Source: CAVTWY01 sp963738575 (GTDB taxonomy: Bacteria; Pseudomonadota; Gammaproteobacteria; Burkholderiales; Burkholderiaceae_C). From it: a DNA stretch of 64,000 nt. A model generated the notes under the pieces. That model was not told where the DNA came from, did not search any database, and saw nothing but the letters and a program-made list of their open reading frames with translations. The translations under genes were made by a program, and so were the position numbers. Position 1 is the stretch's first letter. Every line of letters begins with the position of its first letter. The stretch covers positions 496,001 to 560,000 of the forward strand of contig CAVTWY010000001.1 of assembly GCA_963738575.1 (NCBI GenBank). Direction: 5' to 3'. Positions 26,284 through 35,251 of the stretch are shown piece by piece.

Positions 26284-27348
26284 ATGAAATCAGCATTGCA
26301 CTTCCCCCGTGTCATGGGTAGGACACATCGAACAAGCTCGCCCGCGATGAGGCCTCAACGCCTGCATCGTTGGGCAACGATGGTGTTGCTGTCGTTTGTC
26401 TGGTCGAGCCACGCTGGCCCATCAACCAGCGTGGCGGTCGAGGCCAAAGACGACGCGCGTGTTTGGCTTCAACGCATTGGCAAGGCGGCGTCTACCAGCA
26501 GCTACGTGGGCACCAAAGTTTTTTCGGTCGGTGGTTCATCGTCGACGTCGCGCGTGGCACGCTATTGCGTGGGCCCCCAAAGTTACGAGCACACCGAATC
26601 GATGGACGGCCCAGCACGCAGCATCTACCGCCACAACCACGTGGTGCACACCATTTGGCCCAGCAAAAAAGTGGCCGTCGTTGAGCAACGCGATGCCCTC
26701 ATGCCGTTGCCTGCCTTGGCTGCAGGTGGCGTTGATGTCACTGGCACCTACAGCGTGGCGCTTGAAGGGTCTGATCGCGTGGCGGCTCAACGCACGCGTA
26801 TTTTGCTGTTGACACCGCGTGATGGGCATCGCTTTGCGCAGCGGCTCTGGGCCCATGAAGACAGTGGCTTGATGCTGCGCGCTGACGTGTTGTCACCGGA
26901 AGGACAAGTGCTTGAATCATCGGCGTTCACCGACATCAAGGTCGGCGTCAAACCACAGCCCGATTCGGTGCTTGCGGGGATGCACAAGCTGGACGGCTAT
27001 CGCGTGGTGCGCACCGCCATCACCCGCACCCAATTGCAGTCCGAAGGCTGGCGGTTGGACGTTCCTGTTCCTGGGTTCCAGCAAATCAGCTGTGTGAAGC
27101 GGCCGGTCGAAGGTGGCGAAGCCAATGGTGGGGCGCCGGCCATGGTGCAGTCCATCTACTCCGATGGCTTGGTGCACATTTCGGTATTTATCGAGCCCTA
27201 CCAGGCCCAGCGTCACCAACCCATGATGTCGTCCTGGGGCGCCACCCACGCCTTGGCACAGCAACGGGACCAACATTGGGTAACGGTGATGGGCGACGTA
27301 CCTTTCGACACCATCAAGAAGTTCGTGGCAGCCCTTGAAAAGCTCTAA
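26284..27348 (+). CDS. rseB: RseB/MucB-like sigma-E regulator, periplasmic
   Basis: 354 residues from the ATG at 26284; ATGs at 26314 and 26347 are alternatives. A signal peptide ends near VWSSHAGPS. The mature part begins WLQRIGKAASTSSYVGTKVFSVGG, the characteristic MucB/RseB start, followed by HTESMDGPARSIYRHNHVVHTIWP and a C-terminal domain with SIYSDGLVHISVFIEPY and GATHALAQQRDQHWVTVMGDVP. RseB binds the periplasmic part of RseA and senses lipoprotein or LPS signals, blocking cleavage. The gene order rpoE-rseA-rseB-mucD supports this. Confidence 0.91.
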   Translation: MKSALHFPRVMGRTHRTSSPAMRPQRLHRWATMVLLSFVWSSHAGPSTSVAVEAKDDARVWLQRIGKAASTSSYVGTKVFSVGGSSSTSRVARYCVGPQSYEHTESMDGPARSIYRHNHVVHTIWPSKKVAVVEQRDALMPLPALAAGGVDVTGTYSVALEGSDRVAAQRTRILLLTPRDGHRFAQRLWAHEDSGLMLRADVLSPEGQVLESSAFTDIKVGVKPQPDSVLAGMHKLDGYRVVRTAITRTQLQSEGWRLDVPVPGFQQISCVKRPVEGGEANGGAPAMVQSIYSDGLVHISVFIEPYQAQRHQPMMSSWGATHALAQQRDQHWVTVMGDVPFDTIKKFVAALEKL

Positions 27349-27458
27349 GGGCGGTGCCAGATCCCGAGGCTGCTGCTGCGGCTGATGGCGCTGGCCGTCA
27401 CTGCCCCGCCAACGACCCTTTCAGTCATTTTTTGCTTTTAGAACCCAGGAGCACATCC

Positions 27459-28976
27459 ATGTCGATGGAAAACGTTTTGACAGTCAATCGAGCCCAAAGC
27501 CGCGCGCATGCCGTGCGGATGATGGCGGGCGCGTGGCTGATGGCGGGCAGTGTGTTGGCGCTTGGCGTGGTGCCGCAAGCCGTTGTGGCTCAGGCTGCTC
27601 TGGCGACGCGGGAGCTGCCTGATTTTGCCGATTTGGCCGAGCGCGCAGGGCCCTCGGTTGTCAACATCCGCACCACCGAGCGCGTGCGGCAGGGTGGTGG
27701 CCCGGGCGGCGGCCAAATTGACGAACAGATGCGGGAGTTTTTCCGCCGCTTTGGCATTCCCATGCCGGGTACGCCCCAACCGCGTCGCGGCGCACCAGCC
27801 CCCGAGCAACCCGAAGAGGACGACGCGCAGCAGCAGCGCGGTGTGGGCTCGGGCTTCATTGTTTCGGCCGATGGTTTTGTGCTCACCAATGCGCACGTGG
27901 TGGAGGGCGCCGACGAAGTGATCGTCACCCTGACCGACAAACGCGAGTTCAAAGCCAAAATCATCGGTACCGACAAGCGCTCCGACGTGGCCGTGGTGAA
28001 GATTGATGGCACCGGTTTTCCTAGCGTCAAAATTGGAGACGCCACGCGGCTGCGCCCCGGCGAATGGGTGATGGCCATCGGCTCACCCTTTGGTTTGGAC
28101 AACACCGTGACGGCTGGAATCGTCAGCGCCAAGCAGCGTGACACGGGTGACTTCTTGCAACTGATTCAAACCGATGTGGCGATCAACCCAGGCAATTCGG
28201 GGGGGCCGCTGCTCAACCTGCGGGGTGAGGTGGTTGGCATCAACTCCCAGATTTACAGCCGCTCGGGCGGCTTCATGGGCATCTCGTTTGCCATCCCCAT
28301 CGACGAGGCCATGCGGGTGGCTGACCAACTTCGCACCGTGGGCAGGGTGATTCGTGGCCGCATCGGTGTGCAAATTGGCACCGTGTCCAAAGACGTGGCC
28401 GAGTCCATCGGACTGGGCAAAGCTTATGGTGCGCTGGTGGGTTCGGTTGAAAGCGGTGGGCCTGCCGACAAAGGCGGTGTTGAGGCCGGTGACATCATCA
28501 CGCGCGTCGATGGCAAAGTGGTGGACCGCTCCTCTGATTTGCCGCGCTTGATTGGGGCCACCAAGCCTGGCAGCAAAGTGCAGCTGCAAGTGTTTCGAGC
28601 GGGCAAGCCGCGAGAAGTGTCTGTGATGGTGGCCGAGTTCGAACCCGAGAAAACCGCGCGGGTTGCCAAGGCCCCCGAGCCAGCAGCAGCGTCTGCACCC
28701 AAGTCGGCCATCGGGGTGAGCGTGGTGGAGCTCACCGATGCTCGGCGCCGAGAGTTGAAAATTCGTGGCGGCGTGCTGGTTGAATCGGTCGACGGTGCCG
28801 CTGCCAAAGCGGGGCTTCGCGAGGGTGACTTGATCTTGTCAGTTGACAACGTGGAGATCAGCGACCCCAAGCAATTCAACAGCGTCGTCGCCAAGGTCGA
28901 CAAGAGCAAGACCCTGAGCATGATGGTCCGACGAGGGGGCTCGACCAACTTTGTGCTGGTCAAACCGGGGCGTTGA
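27459..28976 (+). CDS. mucD: DegP/MucD-type periplasmic serine protease with two PDZ domains
   Basis: 505 residues from the ATG at 27459, preceded by CAGGAG at 27447-27452. A signal peptide spans about 45 residues, cleaved near VVAQ-A. The trypsin-like triad is His (TNAHVVEGAD, about residue 146), Asp (KRSDVAVVKID, about 176) and Ser (INPGNSGGPLLN, about 247). Two PDZ domains follow (GPADKGGVEAGDIITRVDG; AKAGLREGDLILSVDNV). A Q/P/R-rich loop lies before the catalytic core. It degrades misfolded envelope proteins and acts at the end of the sigma-E module. Confidence 0.95.
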   Translation: MSMENVLTVNRAQSRAHAVRMMAGAWLMAGSVLALGVVPQAVVAQAALATRELPDFADLAERAGPSVVNIRTTERVRQGGGPGGGQIDEQMREFFRRFGIPMPGTPQPRRGAPAPEQPEEDDAQQQRGVGSGFIVSADGFVLTNAHVVEGADEVIVTLTDKREFKAKIIGTDKRSDVAVVKIDGTGFPSVKIGDATRLRPGEWVMAIGSPFGLDNTVTAGIVSAKQRDTGDFLQLIQTDVAINPGNSGGPLLNLRGEVVGINSQIYSRSGGFMGISFAIPIDEAMRVADQLRTVGRVIRGRIGVQIGTVSKDVAESIGLGKAYGALVGSVESGGPADKGGVEAGDIITRVDGKVVDRSSDLPRLIGATKPGSKVQLQVFRAGKPREVSVMVAEFEPEKTARVAKAPEPAAASAPKSAIGVSVVELTDARRRELKIRGGVLVESVDGAAAKAGLREGDLILSVDNVEISDPKQFNSVVAKVDKSKTLSMMVRRGGSTNFVLVKPGR

Positions 28977-29360
28977 CGAGGGCGGGAGCAGGGCGACACC
29001 GACGGTGTTTGCCAGCCCCGCTGATGGCCAATCGTTGTTGCGGGTTATTCCACATCACGGAATCGGCGGCGGCTGATACCAACACCAAGGGTTAATACTT
29101 ATCTCCTTGGATTTTGGAAGTATCCACAGGTCTGGTTAGCGTCGCGCCTCGATTGCACTGTTTGAGAACCTCAATCCAACCGAAACGGCCCCATAATCCA
29201 GACCTTCGATGCCGGTAGTGGGACGCTGTGTAAGTATCCCCAAGCGCTCCACAAGTGATTGTTGATAAGCTGTTGAAACAATTTCATGTTGGACCTTGGC
29301 AACGGCCTGAAAACAAGCATTGGCGCGGCTTTGCAGGGGACGCTTTGGCTACAATGAAAT

Positions 29361-29425
29361 CCCAACAAAGCAGTTGCCATATCATTTTTGTTGGAAGGCG
29401 CGTCCTTGTGACGTGCCTTTTTTTT
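29361..29425 (+). ncRNA. Candidate two-hairpin small RNA or lepA leader RNA
   Basis: TACAAT at 29350-29355 would place the 5' end near 29361. The first hairpin pairs CCAACAAA (29362-29369) with TTTGTTGG (29387-29394), a perfect 8-base stem with a 17-base loop. One base later an intrinsic terminator forms: AAGGCGCG (29395-29402) with CGTGCCTT (29412-29419), one G-T pair, followed by a run of eight T (29418-29425). The result would be a compact transcript of about 65 bases. The -35 box is weak (TTGCAG is only 13 bases upstream), so this could instead be an attenuator within a longer lepA leader. No known family was recognised. Confidence 0.5.
29395..29425 (+). terminator. Intrinsic terminator upstream of lepA
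   Basis: An 8-base stem (AAGGCGCG with CGTGCCTT, one G-T pair, 9-base loop) is followed by eight consecutive T. It is well placed to end the candidate small RNA or to attenuate read-through into lepA, which begins 106 bases later. Confidence 0.75.
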
Positions 29426-29531
29426 GGTTGCTGCACGGCCCTTCTGGCCACCCAAGCACCTGCGGTGCTTTGAGCATTCACCCCACCAACGTTGTCGTTG
29501 AGTCCCGAGCGGTTAGCTGCCGACAGCTTGC

Positions 29532-31340
29532 ATGAATCACATCAGAAACTTTTCGATCATTGCCCACATTGACCATGGCAAGAGCACGCTGGCCGATCGA
29601 ATCATTCAGCGCTGCGGGGGATTGAGTGACCGCGAGATGGAGGCGCAAGTGCTCGACTCGATGGACATCGAGCGTGAGCGTGGCATCACGATCAAGGCAC
29701 AGACCGCCGCACTCAGCTACACCGCACGCGACGGCAAGGTCTACAACCTCAACCTGATTGATACCCCGGGGCACGTCGACTTCAGCTACGAAGTCAGCCG
29801 TTCATTGTCGGCATGCGAGGGCGCCTTGTTGGTCGTCGACGCTTCGCAAGGTGTCGAAGCGCAAACGGTTGCCAACTGCTACACCGCGCTCGACCTAGGC
29901 GTCGAGGTGGTGCCCGTGCTGAACAAAATGGATCTGCCCAACGCCGATCCCGAAAACGCCCGCACCGAAATCGAGGATGTGATTGGGATCGACGCCACCA
30001 ACGCCATCCCTTGCTCGGCCAAATCGGGCATGGGCGTCGACGACATCATTGAGGCCGTCATCTCGCGCATGCCGGCTCCACGGGGCAACCCCGATGGCCC
30101 GCCGCGCGCGATGATCATTGACAGCTGGTTCGACAACTACGTGGGCGTTGTGATGCTGGTGCGCGTGGTGGACGGGTCGCTGGCCAAGGGTGAGCGCTTT
30201 CGCATGATGGCCACCAACGCGGTGTACAACGTCGAGCAAATGGGCGTCTTCACGCCCAAGTCGGTTCCTCGCGACAAGCTCAATGCGGGTGAGGTGGGCT
30301 TCATCATCGCCGGCATCAAAGAGCTGCACGTGGCCAAGGTGGGCGACACGATCACGCTCGAGAAGAAGCTGCCCAACAACGCAGGCCCGGCGGCGCAGGC
30401 CTTGCCCGGCTTCAAAGAGATTCAACCCCAGGTGTTTGCGGGGCTGTACCCGACCGAGGCCAGCGAATACGACCAACTGCGCGACGCCCTTGAAAAGCTC
30501 AAGCTCAACGACTCGTCGCTGCGCTTTGAGCCCGAGGTGTCACAGGCGCTGGGGTTCGGGTTTCGCTGCGGTTTCTTGGGCCTGTTGCACATGGAAATCG
30601 TGCAAGAGCGCTTGGAGCGTGAGTTTGATCAAGACTTGATCACCACGGCGCCGTCGGTGGTGTACCAGGTGCTGCTGGCTGACGGCGAGATGATCGAAGT
30701 TGAGAATCCGTCCAAGATGCCCGACGTCGGCAAGATCGAAGAGATCCGCGAGCCCATCGTCACGGTTCACTTGTACATGCCGCAAGACTACGTGGGCCCG
30801 GTGATGACCTTGGCCAACGTCAAACGTGGGGTGCAGATGAACATGGCGTACCACGGGCGCCAAGTTCACCTGACGTACGAGTTGCCCCTGGCCGAGATCG
30901 TGCTCGACTTCTTTGACAAGCTCAAAAGCGTGTCTCGCGGCTACGCTTCGATGGACTATGAGTTCAAAGAGTACCGGGCTGCCGACGTGGTGAAAGTTGA
31001 CATGCTGATCAACGGCGACCGCATCGATGCGCTGTCAGTCATCGTGCACCGCGCGCAAAGCCAGCACCGAGGCCGCGAGGTGGCGGCCAAAATGCGCGAG
31101 TTGATCCCGCGTCAGATGTACGACGTGGCCATTCAAGCAGCCATTGGCGCCAACATCATCTCGCGCGAGAACATCAAAGCGCTGCGCAAGAACGTGCTGG
31201 CAAAATGCTACGGCGGCGACATCTCGCGCAAACGCAAGTTGCTCGAGAAGCAAAAGGCCGGCAAGAAGCGCATGAAGCAAATCGGCACGGTTGAGGTGCC
31301 TCAGGAAGCCTTCCTGGCGATCTTGCAAGTGGGTGATTGA
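29532..31340 (+). CDS. lepA: Elongation factor 4 (LepA), ribosome back-translocase GTPase
   Basis: 602 residues, full length. The GTPase motifs are AHIDHGKSTLADRI (P-loop), DTPGHVDFSYEVSRSL and NKMDLP. LepA-specific features include ALGFGFRCGFLGLLHMEIV, the YMPQDYVGPVMTLANVKRG block and the C-terminal domain with ANIISRENIKALRKNVLAKCYGGDISRKRKLLEKQKAGKKRMKQIG cut here into its recognisable pieces (basic tail). It acts on the ribosome during initiation and elongation under stress. Followed by lepB after 62 bases, the classical pair. Confidence 0.98.
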   Translation: MNHIRNFSIIAHIDHGKSTLADRIIQRCGGLSDREMEAQVLDSMDIERERGITIKAQTAALSYTARDGKVYNLNLIDTPGHVDFSYEVSRSLSACEGALLVVDASQGVEAQTVANCYTALDLGVEVVPVLNKMDLPNADPENARTEIEDVIGIDATNAIPCSAKSGMGVDDIIEAVISRMPAPRGNPDGPPRAMIIDSWFDNYVGVVMLVRVVDGSLAKGERFRMMATNAVYNVEQMGVFTPKSVPRDKLNAGEVGFIIAGIKELHVAKVGDTITLEKKLPNNAGPAAQALPGFKEIQPQVFAGLYPTEASEYDQLRDALEKLKLNDSSLRFEPEVSQALGFGFRCGFLGLLHMEIVQERLEREFDQDLITTAPSVVYQVLLADGEMIEVENPSKMPDVGKIEEIREPIVTVHLYMPQDYVGPVMTLANVKRGVQMNMAYHGRQVHLTYELPLAEIVLDFFDKLKSVSRGYASMDYEFKEYRAADVVKVDMLINGDRIDALSVIVHRAQSQHRGREVAAKMRELIPRQMYDVAIQAAIGANIISRENIKALRKNVLAKCYGGDISRKRKLLEKQKAGKKRMKQIGTVEVPQEAFLAILQVGD

Positions 31341-31402
31341 CCGGGTGGGGTTGATGTAGCGATTCACGCAGCCAGCACGCTGCATTTCAACGGACGGGAT
31401 CA

Positions 31403-32368
31403 ATGGGACTTTTGACGGCACTTTTGTATGGCGCCTTGCTGGTGTACATGGGCGGCTGGATTGCTGATTACTGGATCGGCAACTTTGCCTTGCTGCTGTT
31501 CACGCTTACGGTCGTGACGTTTGGCTACTGGCTGGCAGAACGCTTCTACTTCCAACCCGCGCGTCGGCGCGCGGCCCACACGCTGGCATCCAGCGACCAA
31601 GCCCGCCGCGCTGAGTTAACGCGTCAGGGCATCAAGGTGGATGGTGGCATCGACGACGCCAAAGCAACGCTCTTGGCGCAGCCCTGGTGGCTTGACTGGA
31701 CGGCCGGGTTGTTTCCCGTCATCGCTGCCGTTTTCATGCTGCGATCGTTTGTGGTGGAGCCCTTCAAGATCCCGTCGGGTTCGATGCTGCCCACCTTGCA
31801 AGTGGGTGATCTGATTCTGGTCAACAAGTACCACTTTGGAATCCGCTTGCCTGTCATCAACAAAAAGATCATCGAGGTCAATGCGCCCAAGCGTGGCGAT
31901 GTCACGGTGTTTCGCTACCCGTTGGACCCACGAATTGACTACATCAAGCGCATCGTGGGGCTGCCAGGCGATCAGGTGACCTGGAAAGACCAAAAGCTGG
32001 CGATCAACGGGCAATGGGTGCCCACCAAGCCCAGCACCGAGTCGTACGACGGCGAGGCGCGCCGCTACATCCCCCAAAGTGTCGAAACTTTGGGCACACT
32101 GGAGCACCGAATTTTGGTGGACCCCACCCGCGGATCGTTGGTCAGCCCCTTGTCTGATTTCTCGGGGCCGCGCAACGCCTGCACCTACACCTACGAGGGC
32201 GTTTCCTGCAAAGTGCCTGAAGGGCATTACTTTGTGATGGGCGACAACCGTGACAATTCACAGGATTCCCGCTTCTGGGGCTTTGTACCAGACCAACATT
32301 TGGTGGGACGTGCCTTCTTTGTATGGATGAATTTCGGTAACCTAGGGCGTATCGGATCGTTCCACTAA
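31403..32368 (+). CDS. lepB: Signal peptidase I
   Basis: 321 residues. Two N-terminal membrane segments are followed by a third near residue 105 (GLFPVIAAVFMLRSFVVEPF). The catalytic dyad is Ser127 in IPSGSMLPTL and Lys182 in DYIKRIVGLPGD; GDNRDNSQDSRFWG is box E. It removes signal peptides from exported proteins at the inner membrane, including several encoded in this window. It is the second gene of the lepA-lepB-rnc-era-recO-pdxJ-acpS run. Confidence 0.97.
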   Translation: MGLLTALLYGALLVYMGGWIADYWIGNFALLLFTLTVVTFGYWLAERFYFQPARRRAAHTLASSDQARRAELTRQGIKVDGGIDDAKATLLAQPWWLDWTAGLFPVIAAVFMLRSFVVEPFKIPSGSMLPTLQVGDLILVNKYHFGIRLPVINKKIIEVNAPKRGDVTVFRYPLDPRIDYIKRIVGLPGDQVTWKDQKLAINGQWVPTKPSTESYDGEARRYIPQSVETLGTLEHRILVDPTRGSLVSPLSDFSGPRNACTYTYEGVSCKVPEGHYFVMGDNRDNSQDSRFWGFVPDQHLVGRAFFVWMNFGNLGRIGSFH

Positions 32369-32390
32369 CGCTTTGAAAGCGTCGACCACC

Positions 32391-32762
32391 ATGAAACTGA
32401 ACCCACCTCAGCGCCATCAGCGCGGCATCACGCTGATTGGCTTGATGTTTTGGGCCATTGTTGTTGCCTTCGGCGCCTTGTTGGTGCTGCGCGTGTTTCC
32501 GTCGGCCAATGAGTACTGGACGATCAAGCGCGCGGTCGAAAAAATTGCCAAAGAGAAGCCACCCACGGTCGCCGCCGTGATGCAGGCCTTTGAACGCCAG
32601 TCGGCTGTCGAGTACGCCATTTCCACCATCAAGGGCTCTGACCTTGATGTCACCAAAGAGGGTGATGTATTGGTCATTCGTTTTGCCTACGACAAATTGA
32701 TCGACTTGGTGGACCCCGTTTTCTTGCTCATCAAGTACAAGGGCGAGGCGCGGTCCAACTAG
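32391..32762 (+). CDS. DUF4845 family small membrane protein
   Basis: 123 residues from the ATG at 32391. A pilin-like N-terminal hydrophobic segment (RGITLIGLMFWAIVVAFGALLVLRVFPS) is followed by a soluble part with EYWTIKRAVEKIA and DVTKEGDVLVIRFAYDKLIDLVDPVFLLIKYKG. This matches the DUF4845 proteins found between lepB and rnc in many beta- and gamma-proteobacteria. Function unknown. It lies 22 bases after lepB and 28 before rnc, clearly within the operon. Confidence 0.87.
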   Translation: MKLNPPQRHQRGITLIGLMFWAIVVAFGALLVLRVFPSANEYWTIKRAVEKIAKEKPPTVAAVMQAFERQSAVEYAISTIKGSDLDVTKEGDVLVIRFAYDKLIDLVDPVFLLIKYKGEARSN

Positions 32763-32790
32763 GGGCACCTCGGGCCGTGTCAACCAACGA

Positions 32791-33525
32791 ATGCCCACGC
32801 TTGACGCCTTAGAGAGCCGCCTGGGCCATGCCTTTGCCGACCGCCGCCTGTTGCAACGCGCGCTGACGCACCGCAGCGCCAGCGCCGACCACAACGAGCG
32901 GCTTGAGTTTTTGGGCGATGCCGTGCTGACCACGGTGGTGTCGTCGCTGCTTTATGCACGCTTTGGTGACAGCGACGAAGGCGATCTGACACGGGTGAGG
33001 GCGCATCTGGTGCGCGAAGAAAGCTTGCATCGCTTGGCCCTGGAGCTGCAGCTGCCTGACTGGATACGCGTGTCAGAGGGCGAATTGCGCAACGGCGGTA
33101 CCCAGCGTGCGTCGATGCTGGCCGATGCCGTGGAAGCCATCGTGGCGGCCGCTTTTTTGGACGGGGGTTACGCGGCCGCCAACGCGGTGGTGCAAAAGCT
33201 CTACGGCGCCTCGATTGACGCGGCCGACATGCACGCGTGGGGCAAGGACGCGAAGACTGAGTTGCAAGAGTGGCTGCAAGCTCGCAAGTTGCCAACACCA
33301 AGTTACCGCATCGTGGCCACGCGCGGCCAGGCCCACGCGCAAACCTTTGAAGTCGAGTGTGGCGTTGCGTCTTTGCACGCCATCCAGCGGGGCGAGGGCA
33401 AGTCGCGACGCATGGCCGAGCAAGTAGCTGCGCGGCGCTTGTTGGCCCAGTTGGCCGAAGCCCGCATCGCCACGACTTCGAACACTGCTGCCACGGCGGC
33501 CAACACACAACCATCTGGGCATTGA
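32791..33525 (+). CDS. rnc: Ribonuclease III
   Basis: 244 residues. The catalytic signature ERLEFLGDAVLTTVVSSLL and later DAVEAIVAAAFLDGG provide the Mg-binding Glu and Asp residues. A C-terminal dsRNA-binding domain includes KTELQEWLQARKLPTPSYRIV and GEGKSRRMAEQVAARRLLAQL. It processes rRNA precursors and double-stranded RNA. Directly followed by era after four bases. Confidence 0.98.
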   Translation: MPTLDALESRLGHAFADRRLLQRALTHRSASADHNERLEFLGDAVLTTVVSSLLYARFGDSDEGDLTRVRAHLVREESLHRLALELQLPDWIRVSEGELRNGGTQRASMLADAVEAIVAAAFLDGGYAAANAVVQKLYGASIDAADMHAWGKDAKTELQEWLQARKLPTPSYRIVATRGQAHAQTFEVECGVASLHAIQRGEGKSRRMAEQVAARRLLAQLAEARIATTSNTAATAANTQPSGH

Positions 33526-33529
33526 CGCC

Positions 33530-34456
33530 ATGGCAACCGATCTCTCAGCGCCCGCGCCTTTGCCACCCCGATGTGGGTTGGTGGCTATCGTGGGGCGCCC
33601 CAATGTGGGCAAGAGCACCCTGCTCAACGCCCTGGTTGGGCAAAAAGTGAGCATCACCTCGCGCAAGGCCCAAACCACGCGCCATCGCATTGTCGGTGTG
33701 CGCAGCCAGGGTGCTGCGGCAACGGGCGGCGTGCAGTTTGTGTTCGTCGACACACCAGGTTTTCAGACCAAGCACAGCAAAGCGCTTAACCGCAACCTAA
33801 ACCGCACCGTGCAAGCGGTGCTCAGCGACGTTGATGTGGTGCTGTTTGTGGTCGAAGCAGGGCGCTTCAGCTTGGACGACGCCACAGTGCTGGCCGTGAT
33901 TCCCGAAAACAAACCGGTGCTGCTGATTGCCAACAAGTTGGACCGCGTGCACCGCCGAGCCGAGCTGGCCCCCTGGTTGCAGCAAATGCAGGCGCGCCGC
34001 AACTTCGATCAGTTTGTGCCCATGACGGCGCACAAGATGCCTGACGTTGAGCGCTTGTTGGGCATCGTGGCCCCGTACGTGCCCGAGCAGCCTTGGTTCT
34101 ACGACGCCGACATGCTGACCGACCGCAACGAGAAATTCCTTACCAGCGAAATTGTGCGAGAGAAGATCTTTCGCCTTACCGGTGACGAGGTTCCCTACGG
34201 CTGCACCGTGGTGGTCGACAGTTTTGTAGAAGAGGGCAACTTGCGCCGCATCGACGCCACCATCATCGTCGACAGAGAAGCGCACAAAGGCATGATCATC
34301 GGTGACGGTGGCGAGCACCTCAAACGCATTGGCTCCGAAGCGCGGCAAGACTTGGAGCGGCTGATGGGCGCCAAGGTGCACTTGACGCTGTGGGTCAAAG
34401 TGAAGGGCGGTTGGTCGGACGAAGAAACCCATTTGCGCAGCTACGGTTACGAGTAA
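33530..34456 (+). CDS. era: GTPase Era, 30S ribosome maturation factor
   Basis: 308 residues. GTPase motifs: GRPNVGKSTLLNALVG (P-loop, near residue 21), DTPGFQTKHSKALN (G3) and ANKLDRVHRR (G4). The C-terminal KH domain has IVDREAHKGMIIGDGGEHLKRIGSEARQDLERLMG cut here to its GDGGEHLKRIG core, which binds the 3' end of 16S rRNA. LWVKVKGGWSDEETHLRSYGY is the typical end. Three bases separate it from recO. Confidence 0.98.
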   Translation: MATDLSAPAPLPPRCGLVAIVGRPNVGKSTLLNALVGQKVSITSRKAQTTRHRIVGVRSQGAAATGGVQFVFVDTPGFQTKHSKALNRNLNRTVQAVLSDVDVVLFVVEAGRFSLDDATVLAVIPENKPVLLIANKLDRVHRRAELAPWLQQMQARRNFDQFVPMTAHKMPDVERLLGIVAPYVPEQPWFYDADMLTDRNEKFLTSEIVREKIFRLTGDEVPYGCTVVVDSFVEEGNLRRIDATIIVDREAHKGMIIGDGGEHLKRIGSEARQDLERLMGAKVHLTLWVKVKGGWSDEETHLRSYGYE

Positions 34457-34459
34457 GCC

Positions 34460-35251
34460 ATGACTGCCCGTGCCCGTGCGGCGCCTTGGAGTGCCTTCGT
34501 TTTGCACCGCTACGACTGGAGCGAGTCGAGCCTGATCCTTGACTTGTTCACACGCGAGGGGGGGCGCGTGGCGGTTGCTGCCAAAGGCGCCAAGCGGCCC
34601 ACATCGCAATACCGCTCGGTGTTGTTGCCGTTTCAGCAGCTTCATGTTGGGCTGGTGCGGCGTGGCCAAGACGACAGTGACGACGTTCAAACCCTGCGCC
34701 ATGCCGAGTGGGCAGGTGGGGGCCCCATCCTGCGCGACGACGCGCTTTTTCGGGGCTTCTATCTCAATGAGCTGGTGATGAAGTTGCTGCCACGCGGCGA
34801 CGCCCACCCGACGCTCTTTGACGCTTACGCTCAAGCCCTGGCGGCGCTGGCCCAGTCGCGCGGTCTTTCCGACCGGGCGCACGCCACCGTGCGTGCCTTT
34901 GAGATGACTTTGCTGCGCGACGTGGGCTGGTTGCCCGACCTGACCGTGGTCACGGCCACGCAAGCACGCCTTCAACCCCTTGAGCACTACGTGTTGCGCT
35001 CGGACGGTGGCATGGTGGCCGCTGACGCCGGCCATGACGCCATCGCGGGCGAACACTGGCTGCGCATGCATGCGGCGCTGCTTGATCGCGCCCACGACGA
35101 GTTGCGCCACGTGTGCGAAGTTGCTGTGGGCCCCCTGCGGGCCATGTTGCGCAGCGTGCTGGCCCTGCATTTGGGCCATGTGGAGCTGCGCACGCGTCAG
35201 GTGGCGCTTGGGCTGCAGCGTTTGTCGACGCGTGCGAGGATTGCGGCATGA
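34460..35251 (+). CDS. recO: DNA repair protein RecO
   Basis: 263 residues. The N-terminal OB-fold is recognised by AFVLHRYDWSESSLILDLFTREGG and AKGAKRPTSQYRSVLLPFQ; LRHAEWAGGGPILRDDALFRGFYLNEL and AHATVRAFEMTLLRDVGWLPDL are typical of RecO. No zinc cysteines are seen, as in many proteobacterial RecO proteins. It loads RecA with RecR and RecF at SSB-coated gaps. Stop and pdxJ start overlap (ATGA). Confidence 0.95.
   Translation: MTARARAAPWSAFVLHRYDWSESSLILDLFTREGGRVAVAAKGAKRPTSQYRSVLLPFQQLHVGLVRRGQDDSDDVQTLRHAEWAGGGPILRDDALFRGFYLNELVMKLLPRGDAHPTLFDAYAQALAALAQSRGLSDRAHATVRAFEMTLLRDVGWLPDLTVVTATQARLQPLEHYVLRSDGGMVAADAGHDAIAGEHWLRMHAALLDRAHDELRHVCEVAVGPLRAMLRSVLALHLGHVELRTRQVALGLQRLSTRARIAA

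Larger units (their letters stand above)
28977..29531. other. 555-base intergenic region between mucD and lepA
   Basis: No protein-coding frame is convincing here, and the base composition is visibly more AT-rich than in the neighbouring genes. It contains two DnaA-box-like nonamers (GTATCCACA at 29120-29128; TTATCAACA on the minus strand at 29260-29268), a candidate small RNA at 29361-29425 with its own terminator, and a short GC hairpin (AAGCACC-TGC-GGTGCTT, 29454-29470) just before lepA. The rest shows nothing recognisable. Confidence 0.6.
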
